A DNA stretch of 28,179 bases from Elysia marginata. Taxonomy: Eukaryota; Mollusca; Gastropoda; Plakobranchidae. The stretch's first letter is position 1, and the number at the start of each line of letters is the position of its first letter. Location of the stretch: positions 210,137-238,315 of the forward strand of contig BMAT01009862.1 of NCBI GenBank assembly GCA_019649035.1, given 5' to 3'. The position numbers and the translations under genes were made by a program. The notes beneath the pieces were generated by a model. It ran no database searches, was not told the origin of the DNA, and saw nothing but the letters and a program-made list of their open reading frames with translations. Shown in pieces: positions 24,101-28,179 of the stretch.

Positions 24101-24521
24101 TTTAAGAATTTAAAAAGATTTATTAAACCCTGATCCTTGACACAAGTACTATAAGTAGTTGTTGATGAAGAAAATTTATCCTAAAGGATATGGGTATGAG
24201 AACATGGCAATCTTAAAACTTTCTTTTATGGTACAGTCTTGGATGCCTTAATGGCAGGATTTTTTGGGACAAATTTGGACAATTTTTAGGCCATTTTAAC
24301 AATTTATTACATTTTAAAAATTCATTTAACCTCTCAGAATGATTGCTTCGCCATTCTGCCACTTGTTTTTAATATGATATTTGACAAAATTGTGACTTCA
24401 AGGAATAATAATTTTTTTCCAATAGATTAAAAAATTTAGTAAATAAGAACATTATTATTTCAGGCGAAAGTTGTATGGATATGATTGTTTTTGCACTGAA
24501 ACCCTTCAATTTCAAAGTTAA
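3124..24521 (+). CDS. Unrecognised 892-aa multi-pass membrane protein, 25 coding exons (whole gene model)
   Basis: I do not recognise this protein. The model joins 25 exons, all with GT-AG introns and consistent phase. The 24 exons to 23659 sum to 2621 nt, and the terminal exon brings this to 2679 nt (892 codons plus stop). Residues 1-555 look soluble and helical, with a proline-rich linker at about 280-297 and a possible coiled coil at about 385-420. Residues about 570-790 are hydrophobic and tryptophan-rich, with an estimated four to five membrane segments. A G-F-V-A-R-R-I-A-G-P-G block lies at 818-828, followed by a charged tail. There is no signal peptide, so it may be an internal-membrane or polytopic surface protein; location is inference. 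The ATG at 3124 was chosen because the best acceptor upstream (3079-3080) puts an in-frame TAG at 3085 and the ATG context is AGGATGG. A 5' leader exon must lie further upstream. Weakest points: the start, the exon 5 acceptor, the exon 6 donor and the last exon. Confidence 0.8.
3165..3990 (+). other. Introns 1 and 2 (3165-3496 and 3603-3990)
   Basis: These two introns flank exon 2. They contain poly-T runs near 3300-3330 and a C/A-rich run near 3690-3725. Nothing else is recognisable. Confidence 0.75.
3497..3602 (+). CDS. Exon 2 (residues 14-49)
   Basis: The acceptor is ATGTTTTAG and the donor is AAG|GTAGGC. After the base completing codon 14 it reads DFIRSIYSQREPLAFNTQ and ends VVGAIKK. This is the only open frame across the exon, and it fixes the phase of exon 1. 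Confidence 0.8.
3991..4098 (+). CDS. Exon 3 (residues 50-85)
   Basis: The acceptor CAAATTCGCAG follows a T-rich tract and the donor is AGA|GTAAGA. It reads LAETLLFHWKTFPIILPA in phase 0, exactly 36 codons. The segment is hydrophobic but contains charged and proline residues, so it is probably not membrane-spanning. Confidence 0.82.
4099..4958 (+). other. Intron 3
   Basis: AT-rich intron with no recognisable element. The 60-codon ORF at 4222 has no supporting splice context. Confidence 0.75.
4959..5086 (+). CDS. Exon 4 (residues 86-127)
   Basis: The acceptor is TATACCAG and the donor GG|GTAAGT matches the consensus. It reads GAVNFKDLFKAPTFDELEA and ends with a Lys-Thr-Thr stretch. The exon is acidic and soluble in character. 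The minus-strand serine-rich ORF over it is a shadow. Confidence 0.82.
5087..5287 (+). other. Intron 4, containing a possible poison exon
   Basis: A 201-bp intron. Within it, 5187-5232 has a good acceptor (TTTCTTTTAG) and a donor-like AAG|GTAATT. Including it after exon 4 would give Gly-Phe-Ile and then a TAA stop. Confidence 0.65.
5288..5444 (+). CDS. Exon 5 (residues 128-180)
   Basis: The open frame reads INTHRLYCLLKPNITHREF and ends RNSFLG at GGG|GTAAGA. The acceptor (ACAAAGAG) is poor but is the one that keeps phase with the GG remainder of exon 4; an acceptor 2 bp upstream brings in a stop. The peptide is basic. Confidence 0.68.
5445..6407 (+). other. Intron 5
   Basis: AT-rich, with poly-A and poly-T runs. 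No coding segment or recognisable repeat was seen. Confidence 0.75.
6408..6525 (+). CDS. Exon 6 (residues 181-219)
   Basis: The acceptor TGTATTTTCAG is good. It reads DVARSLSLLVITARD then AAKGWASGLWNLL. The donor TTGG|GTTGGT is weak, chosen because exon 7 needs one carried base, giving Asp at the junction. A MITE-like element starts 16 bp after the exon end. Confidence 0.75.
6541..6866. mobile_element. hAT-like non-autonomous element (MITE), 326 bp
   Basis: The ends are CAGGGATAGGCA and, inverted, TGCCCATCCCTG, matching at 11 of 12 positions. CAGGGATGGGCA-type termini are typical of hAT elements. TTCTTT directly abuts both ends (6535-6540 and 6867-6872), a 6-bp apparent target duplication rather than the usual 8. 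There is no transposase ORF. Inside are an inverted repeat (TCAGGATTTTTT at 6574-6585, complement at 6603-6614) and a smaller one around 6633-6668. It lies 16 bp from exon 6. Confidence 0.7.
7100..7197 (+). CDS. Exon 7 (residues 220-252)
   Basis: The acceptor is TTTTGGTCAG and the donor is AAG|GTACAT. It reads IVIGVPSTSPGDLCQKLHEE after the shared Asp. The Gly-Val-Pro-Ser-Thr-Ser-Pro-Gly-Asp turn looks motif-like, but I cannot match it to a known family. Confidence 0.85.
7198..7894 (+). other. Intron 7
   Basis: Positions about 7320-7515 are less AT-rich than the rest and hold a 63-codon ORF. No splice sites place it in frame between exons 7 and 8, which already join in phase. Confidence 0.7.
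7895..7975 (+). CDS. Exon 8 (residues 253-279)
   Basis: The acceptor is ACAATTTCAG and the donor AAA|GTAAGT matches the consensus. It is 27 codons reading PNLKKELNAYCSYIKSQ, probably amphipathic helix. Confidence 0.87.
8130..8425. repeat. 39-bp minisatellite, about 7.5 copies, in intron 8
   Basis: Unit starts at 8169, 8208, 8247, 8286, 8325 and 8364 are spaced exactly 39 bp; the next is near 8402. A typical unit has TTCTTCATGCTCTAA, then an A-rich stretch, then TTTTTGCTAACCA. Because 39 is a multiple of three, frames stay open through the array on both strands, giving a 13-residue repeat on the minus strand (such as KITFLLEHEESLV). This looks like intronic minisatellite rather than a gene. 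Confidence 0.9.
8489..8573 (+). CDS. Exon 9 (residues 280-307), proline-rich linker
   Basis: The acceptor is TTTCCTAG and the donor is AAG|GTATGA. It reads PSKPRPPPIPYRYQTPKGQ then D-I-D-L-R-L-L-S-K. The poly-proline stretch suggests a flexible linker or ligand site between two helical parts. Confidence 0.87.
8574..9110 (+). other. Intron 9
   Basis: AT-rich intron. A 100-codon minus-strand ORF at 8638-8940 is Lys/Ser/Asn-rich, as expected of AT-rich DNA, with no coding support. Confidence 0.72.
9111..9212 (+). CDS. Exon 10 (residues 308-341)
   Basis: The acceptor is AATCTACAG and the donor is AAG|GTGGGC. It reads LMNSSVVILTSILDRQAKGW and then a basic stretch ending R-H-Y-Q. The hydrophobic run is short and looks like a buried helix rather than a membrane span. 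Confidence 0.86.
9213..10040 (+). other. Introns 10 and 11 (9213-9553 and 9586-10040)
   Basis: Two introns separated by the 32-nt exon 11. No repeats or other features were recognised. Confidence 0.72.
9554..9585 (+). CDS. Exon 11 (residues 342-352), 32-nt small exon
   Basis: The acceptor TTCTCCTAG and donor CAG|GTAATT bracket 32 nt reading QGLSNEEISQ. It restores phase between exons 10 and 12, which is the main support for so short an exon. Confidence 0.78.
10041..10134 (+). CDS. Exon 12 (residues 353-383)
   Basis: The acceptor is TATTTTGCAG and the donor is TAG|GTGAGG. It reads RVTADIMSHYLDKVFTAIA and ends L-Q-P-G-L. Helical in character. Confidence 0.87.
10434..10525 (+). CDS. Exon 13 (residues 384-414), possible coiled coil
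   Basis: The acceptor is TCCTTGCAG and the donor is AAG|GTTATT. It reads TLLVDQAKAVLAMIKAQQN followed by a charged Arg/Lys/Asp/Glu stretch. Hydrophobic residues recur at heptad-like spacing, so a coiled coil is possible. Confidence 0.86.
10679..10759 (+). CDS. Exon 14 (residues 415-441)
   Basis: The acceptor is ACCTTTGCAG and the donor GAA|GTGAGT matches the consensus. It is 27 codons reading LTRHLTETFPIKSRIDAWM and continues the charged helical region. Confidence 0.87.
10885..11262 (+). mobile_element. Likely 3' remnant of a non-LTR retrotransposon
   Basis: The stretch ends in AATTTCAGACCTCTGC..., an imperfect (ACAG)n run at about 11203-11225 and a TATATATATAGATATA tail. This resembles 3' ends of RTE-type or related LINEs and their SINEs as I know them. 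No reverse transcriptase is encoded. The 5' boundary is a guess and no target duplication was found. Confidence 0.45.
11949..12098 (+). CDS. Exon 15 (residues 442-491) with two possible donors
   Basis: The acceptor is TTTTGGTAG. It reads QSFGRQNLWTAHEEA then an acidic stretch. The long form ends GAT|GTAAAT at 12098. A second donor, GAA|GTGAGG, would end the exon at 12068. Both leave phase 0, so the difference is ten residues (V-R-A-V-L-R-I-N-R-D). I used the long form because the charge pattern continues into exon 16; the short donor matches the consensus better at +5. Confidence 0.82.
12099..13409 (+). other. Intron 15
   Basis: A 1.3-kb AT-rich intron. A short C-rich run lies near 12130-12150. 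No mobile element termini or coding segments were found. Confidence 0.72.
13410..13601 (+). CDS. Exon 16 (residues 492-555)
   Basis: The acceptor is TTTCATAG and the donor is CAG|GTATTC. It is the longest coding exon, 64 codons, starting REAILSKELARVKIPTREF, with W-L-P-H-N-W-I-V-Y in the middle and a polar tail. It leads into the membrane region. Confidence 0.88.
13602..14434 (+). other. Intron 16, with a small TTC/TTG-rich microsatellite
   Basis: Positions about 13945-14008 are CTTGTTCTT-type and ATT-triplet imperfect repeats. The rest is AT-rich and unremarkable. Confidence 0.7.
14435..14563 (+). CDS. Exon 17 (residues 556-598), Trp-rich start of the membrane region
   Basis: The acceptor is CTTGGCACAG and the donor is GGG|GTAAGG. 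It contains YPFWRWWNFLQRAWANTW and then V-I-Y-L-L-G. The tryptophan and arginine clustering looks like a membrane-interface segment leading into the first hydrophobic helix. Confidence 0.87.
14706..15020 (+). mobile_element. tRNA-derived SINE in intron 17
   Basis: The head (14706-14777) is tRNA-like: A box TGGTCTAGTGGTAGATGC, B box GGTTCGAGTCC and a perfect CTTGG/CCAAG anticodon stem. The anticodon loop has 8 bases instead of 7, so a functional tRNA is unlikely. The body contains GTACCCGTATATAGGCAGTG and then GTAAAGCGCTTAGAGCAC, a type of block seen in several metazoan SINEs. It ends in a T-rich tail near 15020. I could not define target duplications. Confidence 0.75.
15021..15998 (+). other. 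Remainder of intron 17
   Basis: AT-rich DNA. A patch at about 15640-15760 loosely resembles 19895-20030 in intron 21 (shared CACATAT, AATGAGTC and AGAAAnAGCC blocks), possibly copies of an old repeat. Confidence 0.55.
15999..16088 (+). CDS. Exon 18 (residues 599-628)
   Basis: The acceptor is TTTGTTTAG and the donor GAT|GTGAGT is good. It reads ILVPWCSRLGLRALLWPS, continuing the hydrophobic helix from exon 17, then an acidic loop. Confidence 0.86.
16089..16551 (+). other. Intron 18
   Basis: AT-rich intron with nothing recognisable. Confidence 0.75.
16552..16666 (+). CDS. Exon 19 (residues 629-666)
   Basis: The acceptor is TTCAATTCAG and the donor is CTG|GTAAAA. It has a Ser/His-rich start, then RLRALWANVASSRAAFEAA. 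Probably a loop and amphipathic helix between membrane segments. Confidence 0.86.
17097..17176. repeat. 35-bp tandem repeat, about 2.3 copies, in intron 19
   Basis: GCTCATGTTACAATA recurs at 17097 and 17132, with a truncated copy at 17167, at a 35-bp period. The rest of intron 19 (16667-17710) is AT-rich with poly-A/T runs and nothing else identified. Confidence 0.85.
17711..17867 (+). CDS. Exon 20 (residues 667-718), membrane segments
   Basis: The acceptor is TATCTTCCAG and the donor TTG|GTGAGT is good. A basic stretch is followed by SVITVLVMPVACVATSTL and a further Leu/Ala-rich run, giving one or two predicted membrane helices. Confidence 0.88.
17993..18214. mobile_element. Short TIR element (MITE), 222 bp, TA-flanked
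   Basis: The left end TCATATAAGGGTGTATGTGC reappears inverted at the right end (GCACATACACCCTTACATGA) with one mismatch in 20. TA lies directly outside each end (17991-17992 and 18215-18216), as expected for Tc1/mariner-type insertion. There is no transposase ORF. Because the outer bases are themselves palindromic, the exact boundary is uncertain by about 2 bp. Confidence 0.75.
18217..19137 (+). other. Remainder of intron 20
   Basis: AT-rich DNA with a short CT-rich run near 18868-18880. No further feature was seen. Confidence 0.72.
19138..19202 (+). CDS. Exon 21 (residues 719-740), membrane segment
   Basis: The acceptor is TTTTCCATAG and the donor is CGA|GTGAGT. It reads VPAVTLIAHFFFFLVWDL then D-C-P. 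The Phe-rich helix ends in acidic residues. Confidence 0.86.
19203..20456 (+). other. Intron 21
   Basis: AT-rich intron. Positions 19895-20030 weakly resemble part of intron 17. Positions about 20165-20290 are less AT-rich but have no recognisable structure. Confidence 0.65.
20457..20594 (+). CDS. Exon 22 (residues 741-786), membrane segments
   Basis: The acceptor is TTCCCGCGCAG and the donor CTT|TGTAAGT is strong. A basic start (R-S-G-K-N-R) precedes LLLQGCLQPLAALLVGTVV and T-A-I-I-G-F-L, consistent with one or two membrane helices with an inside-positive loop. Confidence 0.88.
20595..21695 (+). other. Intron 22
   Basis: AT-rich intron with several poly-T runs and an ATAATAATAATAA run near 21602. 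Nothing else was recognised. Confidence 0.72.
21696..21844 (+). CDS. Exon 23 (residues 787-836), motif-like block after the membrane region
   Basis: The acceptor is TCCTATTTCAG and the donor is CAG|GTAACT. After F-A-G-L-R-F-C-L-R-R-A-W it reads GFVARRIAGPGLASNYFFQ at residues 818-836. The Gly/Pro/Arg-rich composition makes this the most motif-like part of the protein; conservation is inferred, not measured. Confidence 0.88.
22776..23050 (+). mobile_element. Possible degenerate tRNA-derived SINE in intron 23
   Basis: A-box-like TGGCAATTGGTAGGGCAG and B-box-like GCGTTTGATCTCC lie about 35 bp apart, followed by a less AT-rich body and an A-rich stretch near 23045. Both boxes deviate from consensus and no target duplication was found. 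The rest of intron 23 (21845-23546) shows nothing. Confidence 0.4.
23547..23659 (+). CDS. Exon 24 (residues 837-873), charged helical tail
   Basis: The acceptor is GCTTCACCAG and the donor CAG|GTAAGA is strong. It reads IRPEQALAAVEARAEHDEL and ends T-P-R-D-M-Y with AG carried over. It follows exon 23 in phase 0. Confidence 0.87.
23660..24463 (+). other. Intron 24 (if exon 25 is correct)
   Basis: AT-rich, with no recognised element. Confidence 0.6.
24464..24521 (+). CDS. Exon 25, probable terminal exon with stop codon (residues 874-892)
   Basis: The acceptor TTATTATTTCAG precedes G that completes AG|G (Arg). The frame reads RKLYGYDCFCTETLQFQS and stops at TAA 24519-24521. The basic start continues naturally from T-P-R-D-M-Y, and an AATAAA lies 77 bp past the stop. 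An alternative continuation is a candidate exon at 26456-26528 that also fits the phase. Confidence 0.58.
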
Positions 24522-24598
24522 AGTGAAATTTTTTTATCCTCATTTATTGTCTAACAAAATTCTCTCTATGTTTGATTTTTGTTTGCCCATCTCTTTGC

Positions 24599-24604
24599 AA
24601 TAAA
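24599..24604 (+). terminator. Candidate polyadenylation signal AATAAA
   Basis: AATAAA lies 77 bp after the proposed stop codon and is followed by a TG-rich stretch. Its position supports gene termination here. AATAAA is common by chance in AT-rich DNA, so the call depends on exon 25. Confidence 0.5.
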
Positions 24605-24621
24605 AATTTGTGTAATCTTGG

Positions 24622-25470
24622 AATTATGCAGTGAGAGAAAAGATAATTGTAGAGATAAAGAATTCTATCCTTTTAGCTTTGTCTTGTCCCTGATTGGCTG
24701 ATTTCAGTTTTGTGTTTTTTTCATCAGTTGTCTTTGTGGCTGCATGTATAGATATATCTATGAGATTGAAAGCTTTATTTTCTTTCAAGTTACAGAGATA
24801 GGTATTTGACTAATTCTTGATGATATACATATAAGCAATATACATTTAAATAAATTTGGATGCTGGACAAAAAAGTAATGGGATAAGGCAATACGAGATA
24901 AAATTTATAAATTGAAAAAAAAAAAATTGGGTTTAATGTAGCAGAACATGAATCATAGCCATGACATAGATTACGAAAATCAGGTACATCCCATTGAAAA
25001 ACAAAGGCAGTAAGTTTCTTAATCCCGCGACACACATTCTCTCTATTATGTTTATTCAATTTTCCCCTCACCCCACATTTTTTGTATCCCCATCTCCCTA
25101 TCTCTCAATCTCATGCTCACAGAATTGTTTGCCAATCATTAGTTACAATAGCAAGAAACATTTCAATTACCATTTTATGTACTCCATTAAAGTAGTTAAA
25201 ATAAATTTTACATTGAAAGCGTGAATATACCATGGCAAACGGTTTTCCTTAAGTATACCAGAGCGTTTCAGTAGCATCAAGAATCTTTTGGAAGTGGTAG
25301 AAATCAGAATTCAAAATGACTATATGTATTATAAAATCGACTTCATTTTCTGTGGTGTATGACCATTTTGTTCAGTAATGTAGCAGTCTTTGAAATCCCT
25401 CGGTTACATGTTATGTATATTCTCTTAAAAAACTTAACATTGACTTATCGTGGTGTATTTTTCAAAGTCA
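24622..25470. other. Downstream intergenic stretch
   Basis: AT-rich DNA with a pyrimidine-rich segment at about 25050-25120. Short ORFs on both strands lack coding character. Confidence 0.6.
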
Positions 25471-25480
25471 ACAAACATCC

Positions 25481-25595
25481 CCCCCCCAAAAAAAAACAAA
25501 ACAAAACAAAAAACAAACAAACAAAAAAACCCAACCCAACCTCCCCCTCCAAAAAACCCCCCCCCAAAAACCCCAACCAAAACAAACAAACAACA
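25481..25595. repeat. A/C-only low-complexity tract
   Basis: Runs of C and A with CAAA-type repeats make up almost the whole stretch. The ORFs covering it (poly-Lys/Pro or poly-Gly/Phe) are composition artefacts. Confidence 0.92.
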
Positions 25596-25899
25596 AACTT
25601 CTTTGATTACATACATCTAAAAAGGAAATAACAATGACTACCTGTCCGGCTTCTTTTCGTCTCCTTACTTCATCACCTCCACATCTCCCCTTTCCCTTAA
25701 AGTTAAGCACATGACTTTGATGCCTGTACCACACACACACACCACCCCATTCACTCACCTACCATCTCTGCTCCAAATATGTATGTATAGACGTACAGTT
25801 TTTTTTTTTTTTATGATTCGTGGGGGAAAAATACCACAAAGGATAAAAGTAATCACCATGCGTCTTTCCCCCTCTTTATTTATAACCTGTCAGTACCGC

Positions 25900-26115
25900 A
25901 TTATAATCAGGGCCTCAAGCAAAGCCAGGGGGTTAGGATGGCCCGGCTCGGCGCTGCTTGCTCTGCTCGGCGTGCCCGCCGCTAGCCAGGCCAAGGGTCG
26001 GTAAATCAGTGGTTGCTTCTCTCCCCTGACAGACGCGCCCCTCCTTGACTCCCCTAGCAACCATTGCTCGCGGTTGTCATGTTTCATAACTCTCCTCGCG
26101 GTGATTTTGTAAAAA
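25900..26115. other. GC-rich, CpG-containing patch
   Basis: This is the most GC-rich stretch in the window, with several CpGs, in otherwise AT-rich DNA. It contains CCCCTAGCAACC, whose complement GGTTGCTAGGGG resembles half of an RFX X-box. It could be a promoter or first exon of a neighbouring gene, or part of a GC-rich repeat. Open frames cross it on both strands, but none is recognisable. Confidence 0.4.
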
Positions 26116-26185
26116 GGGGTGCACATAATAATTGTAAGAACTTAGAAAAAAGACTTGCGCATTATACCTATGTTGCTTTGCTCCA

Positions 26186-26258
26186 TTCTTCTTCTTCTTC
26201 TTCTTCTTCTTCTTCTTCTTCTTCTTCTTCTTCTTCATCATCATCATCATCATCATCA
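26186..26258. repeat. Compound (CTT)n(CAT)n microsatellite
   Basis: CTT/TTC triplets run to about 26236 and switch to CAT/ATC triplets. The poly-Ser, poly-Leu and poly-Lys ORFs here are artefacts. Confidence 0.95.
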
Positions 26259-26639
26259 CGATGAATTTTTGTGGGTTTTTTTTCAGTTATCACACGTTTC
26301 ATTTATTTTGTCCTCAAATCCGTATGCCATTTTCTCCCTCTTCCCACTTTCTTTCTCTTTTTCTCCTGCTAACATTTCTTTTCTTAAAACTTTATTATGC
26401 TATTGTTGCACCTACATGCAATATGATTTATGAATTTTTTTTTTTTTACCTTCAGCGGTCTCCGATTCCCTTTTCCTCACATTTTGTTTCCGTTTTATTT
26501 AGATCTCTTTATCACTGCCTGTGTACAGGTAAGGCCGCCTTTCCCCATTTCTTTCGCAGTTTCCACCACCTGTCTGCCTTTTTGTCACCACCTGTCTGCC
26601 TTTTTGTCGCTGTCTTTTTTAAAGCAGAGTTGATCAGCT

Positions 26640-26850
26640 GTTTGTGCGTCGCGCACTCATGGTCTATCTGGTGGTTGCGTGTTCGATTTTCAACCATTGA
26701 CTTGGGAAATCAACTTATCCACAATTTCCTCTATCGTCCCACCTTTAAATGGGTATCCGGCTATAGGCAGTGCTTGGAATTTGTGGAATGCAAGTACATG
26801 TTTTTGAGCGTTTAACAGGCAGCCGTGCTGTCATGCTCTGAAATATTTGG
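26640..26850 (+). mobile_element. Degenerate SINE related to the copy at 14706
   Basis: It contains a B-box-like GTGTTCGATTTTC and TTTAAATGGGTATCCGGCTATAGGCAGTG-type sequence matching the body of the intron-17 SINE (TTAAAGGAGTACCCGTATATAGGCAGTG-type), with similar spacing from the head. The A box is poor, and the 3' end is diverged. Confidence 0.55.
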
Positions 26851-27339
26851 GGAAAAGGTATGAGGTCTTTAGACTGCATTCGGCGGTGGAAATCTTTAGT
26901 CATTTTTTTGTTTCAACCTTCTCTTAATGTTTTTTTTTTTTGCAGTTTGCCTTTTCTTTTATTTTTTGAAGCCTATTTCCATAACCTCTTTCCCTGTTCC
27001 GCTTTTTTTTACACACTTGGCATACTGTGGTAGTATAGTAGTATAGGTTCCTTTTTCCCGCATTTCTTTTTAAAAGCAATTCTATTACTAATGCTCTACA
27101 GGAAACCTTAAACGTGTTATTATCCTTGGTAATGAAACATTTGGTTATCACGGCATCCTGATATGATACTTTGATTTCTCCTCTCCCCCGATTCATGATG
27201 TCAGTCTTATGTATACATTTATTAATTTTTACTGCCGTTATGTGTTCATGGTAGGTATACATGTACTTTTTTCGTTCATTCCTATCAAAAAAGGGTTTGT
27301 TGCGTTCTCAACGATTCATACGGCCACCATGCCTACCTA

Positions 27340-27646
27340 CCGGCTCTGTGGCCTAGCGGTAAGACACCCGCTCAGAGATCGGGAGCTGTGCGTGGTTCGA
27401 TCCCCGGCCGAGTCAAACCAAGGACTTTAAAATTGGTGTTAGCAGCTGATCCGCCTACTGTCTGGTATTAGGGATTTAATGCCAAGGGTGATTGGCCCGG
27501 TGTCGGGGTGATGTGACTGGGTGTGGTGTATGCAAGCGCTCCTTACATCACAGTGTGGCAGCACGCTTTCAATTGTCCCAAGCGCCGTCTCTGATATAAC
27601 CTTGTACTTGAAAAAAGACGTTAAAGTTCAAACAACCTAACCTAAT
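27340..27646 (+). mobile_element. Full-length tRNA-derived SINE, 307 bp, with 12-bp target duplications
   Basis: Perfect 12-bp direct repeats CATGCCTACCTA flank the element at 27328-27339 and 27647-27658. The head has A box TGGCCTAGCGGTAAGACACC and B box GTGGTTCGATCCCCGG. The tail reads AAAGACGTTAAAGTTCAAACA and then short CCTAA units. The tail resembles molluscan SINE 3' ends as I know them. Perfect duplications imply a fairly recent insertion. The body differs from the 14706 family. Confidence 0.88.
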
Positions 27647-27658
27647 CATGCCTACCTA

Positions 27659-28179
27659 AGATAACAATACATATGGCCTTTACATAGACACCAGTCAGGT
27701 TGTTTCGAGCTGCTTGTATTATGCATGACAATATGCGTTGAGCGTGAACCGAGAGCCGTATAGCTGGCGTCATGCAGGTGCCAGGACTCTTTGCTCTGGT
27801 GGCACTAGAAGCTTCTATTGTCTGCACTTGACATTCATGATTCCAAGACACGGAGTATACAACCCATAGGAGCATTGTAAAAAACAACATCGGAAAATCT
27901 TTATGGTTCTCTGGTTTTCTTATTATCTCATCACTACTCTTATTTTCTTCCTGCCCCGACATTCTCAGCTTACCGTGTTCTTTCCTCCCCCACACCACCA
28001 TTTTAATAGCGTTCTCACCCACCGCCTCTTTTTTCTGTTTTTACGGCGCACATGCATAGTAAAGCTCTGAATAGGGCTCAATCAGTTTATGCGCTTGATA
28101 CAAGGCAAAGTTCTCGTTCATGTATGTCTTTGTTTTTCATGTGAATCAATCTTAAATATGATACTTTTTTTCTGACACA
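27659..28179. other. Window end, nothing recognised
   Basis: A 126-codon minus-strand ORF (27642-28022) overlaps the SINE end and has no recognisable domain or splice context. I see no other feature. Confidence 0.5.

Noticed and set aside
24994-25224. Coding exon after an acceptor-like CTCACAG at about 25122
   Set aside because: The frame reaches a stop quickly with no donor, and exon 25 fits better upstream.
25359-25758. ORFs rich in Lys/Pro (plus) and Gly/Phe (minus)
   Set aside because: They translate the A/C-only tract and have no complexity outside it.
26064-26433. Poly-Ser, poly-Leu/His and poly-Lys ORFs
   Set aside because: These are the CTT/CAT microsatellite in different frames.
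26261-26815. 184-codon plus-strand ORF, the longest in the window
   Set aside because: It crosses T-rich DNA, a splice-bounded candidate exon read in a different frame, and a SINE; Phe/Leu/Ser bias fits pyrimidine-rich DNA and no domain is visible.
26945-27010. Exon after the poly-T and TTGCAG at 26945
   Set aside because: The required frames hit stops after a few codons.

Overview
The window is eukaryotic nuclear DNA, most likely from an invertebrate animal and probably a mollusc or another lophotrochozoan. The sequence is AT-rich, with 24 plus-strand exons of 32-192 bp, GT-AG introns of about 0.15-1.7 kb, microsatellites, MITE-like elements and tRNA-derived SINEs. One SINE has a 3' end that resembles tails I associate with molluscan SINEs. 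The taxon call is inference. There are no bacterial-style genes, CRISPR arrays or rRNAs.

The main content (about 3081-24604) is one protein-coding gene. I rebuilt it exon by exon from splice sites and reading-frame continuity. Twenty-four coding exons (3124-23659) join without a frame break or internal stop. A 25th exon (24464-24521) supplies a stop codon and is followed 77 bp later by an AATAAA. The model encodes 892 residues. I do not recognise the family. Residues 1-555 look soluble and mostly helical, with a proline-rich linker near 280-297 and a possible coiled coil near 385-420. Residues about 570-790 are a tryptophan-rich, strongly hydrophobic region with an estimated four to five membrane segments. 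A short motif-like block (residues 818-836) and a charged C-terminal tail follow. No catalytic motif, signal peptide or known domain is visible.

Region by region: 1-3080 is upstream DNA with a diverged 309-bp duplication, triplet microsatellites and a TCTAGA-rich patch. From 3081 to 24604 is the gene. Its introns carry a hAT-like MITE (6541-6866), a 39-bp minisatellite (8130-8425), a LINE-like 3' tail (10885-11262), a tRNA-SINE (about 14706-15020), a 35-bp tandem repeat (17097-17176), a TA-flanked MITE (17993-18214) and a doubtful SINE (22776-23050). From 24605 to 28179 is intergenic or neighbouring-gene DNA: an A/C-rich tract, a GC-rich CpG-containing patch (25900-26115), a compound CTT/CAT microsatellite, a degenerate SINE (about 26640-26850) and a full-length SINE with perfect 12-bp target-site duplications (27340-27646).

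The least explained item is the gene itself: a large, apparently intact, multi-pass membrane protein that I cannot place. Secondary points are a possible poison exon, a pair of in-frame alternative donors, and a minisatellite whose 39-bp period keeps an ORF open on both strands.
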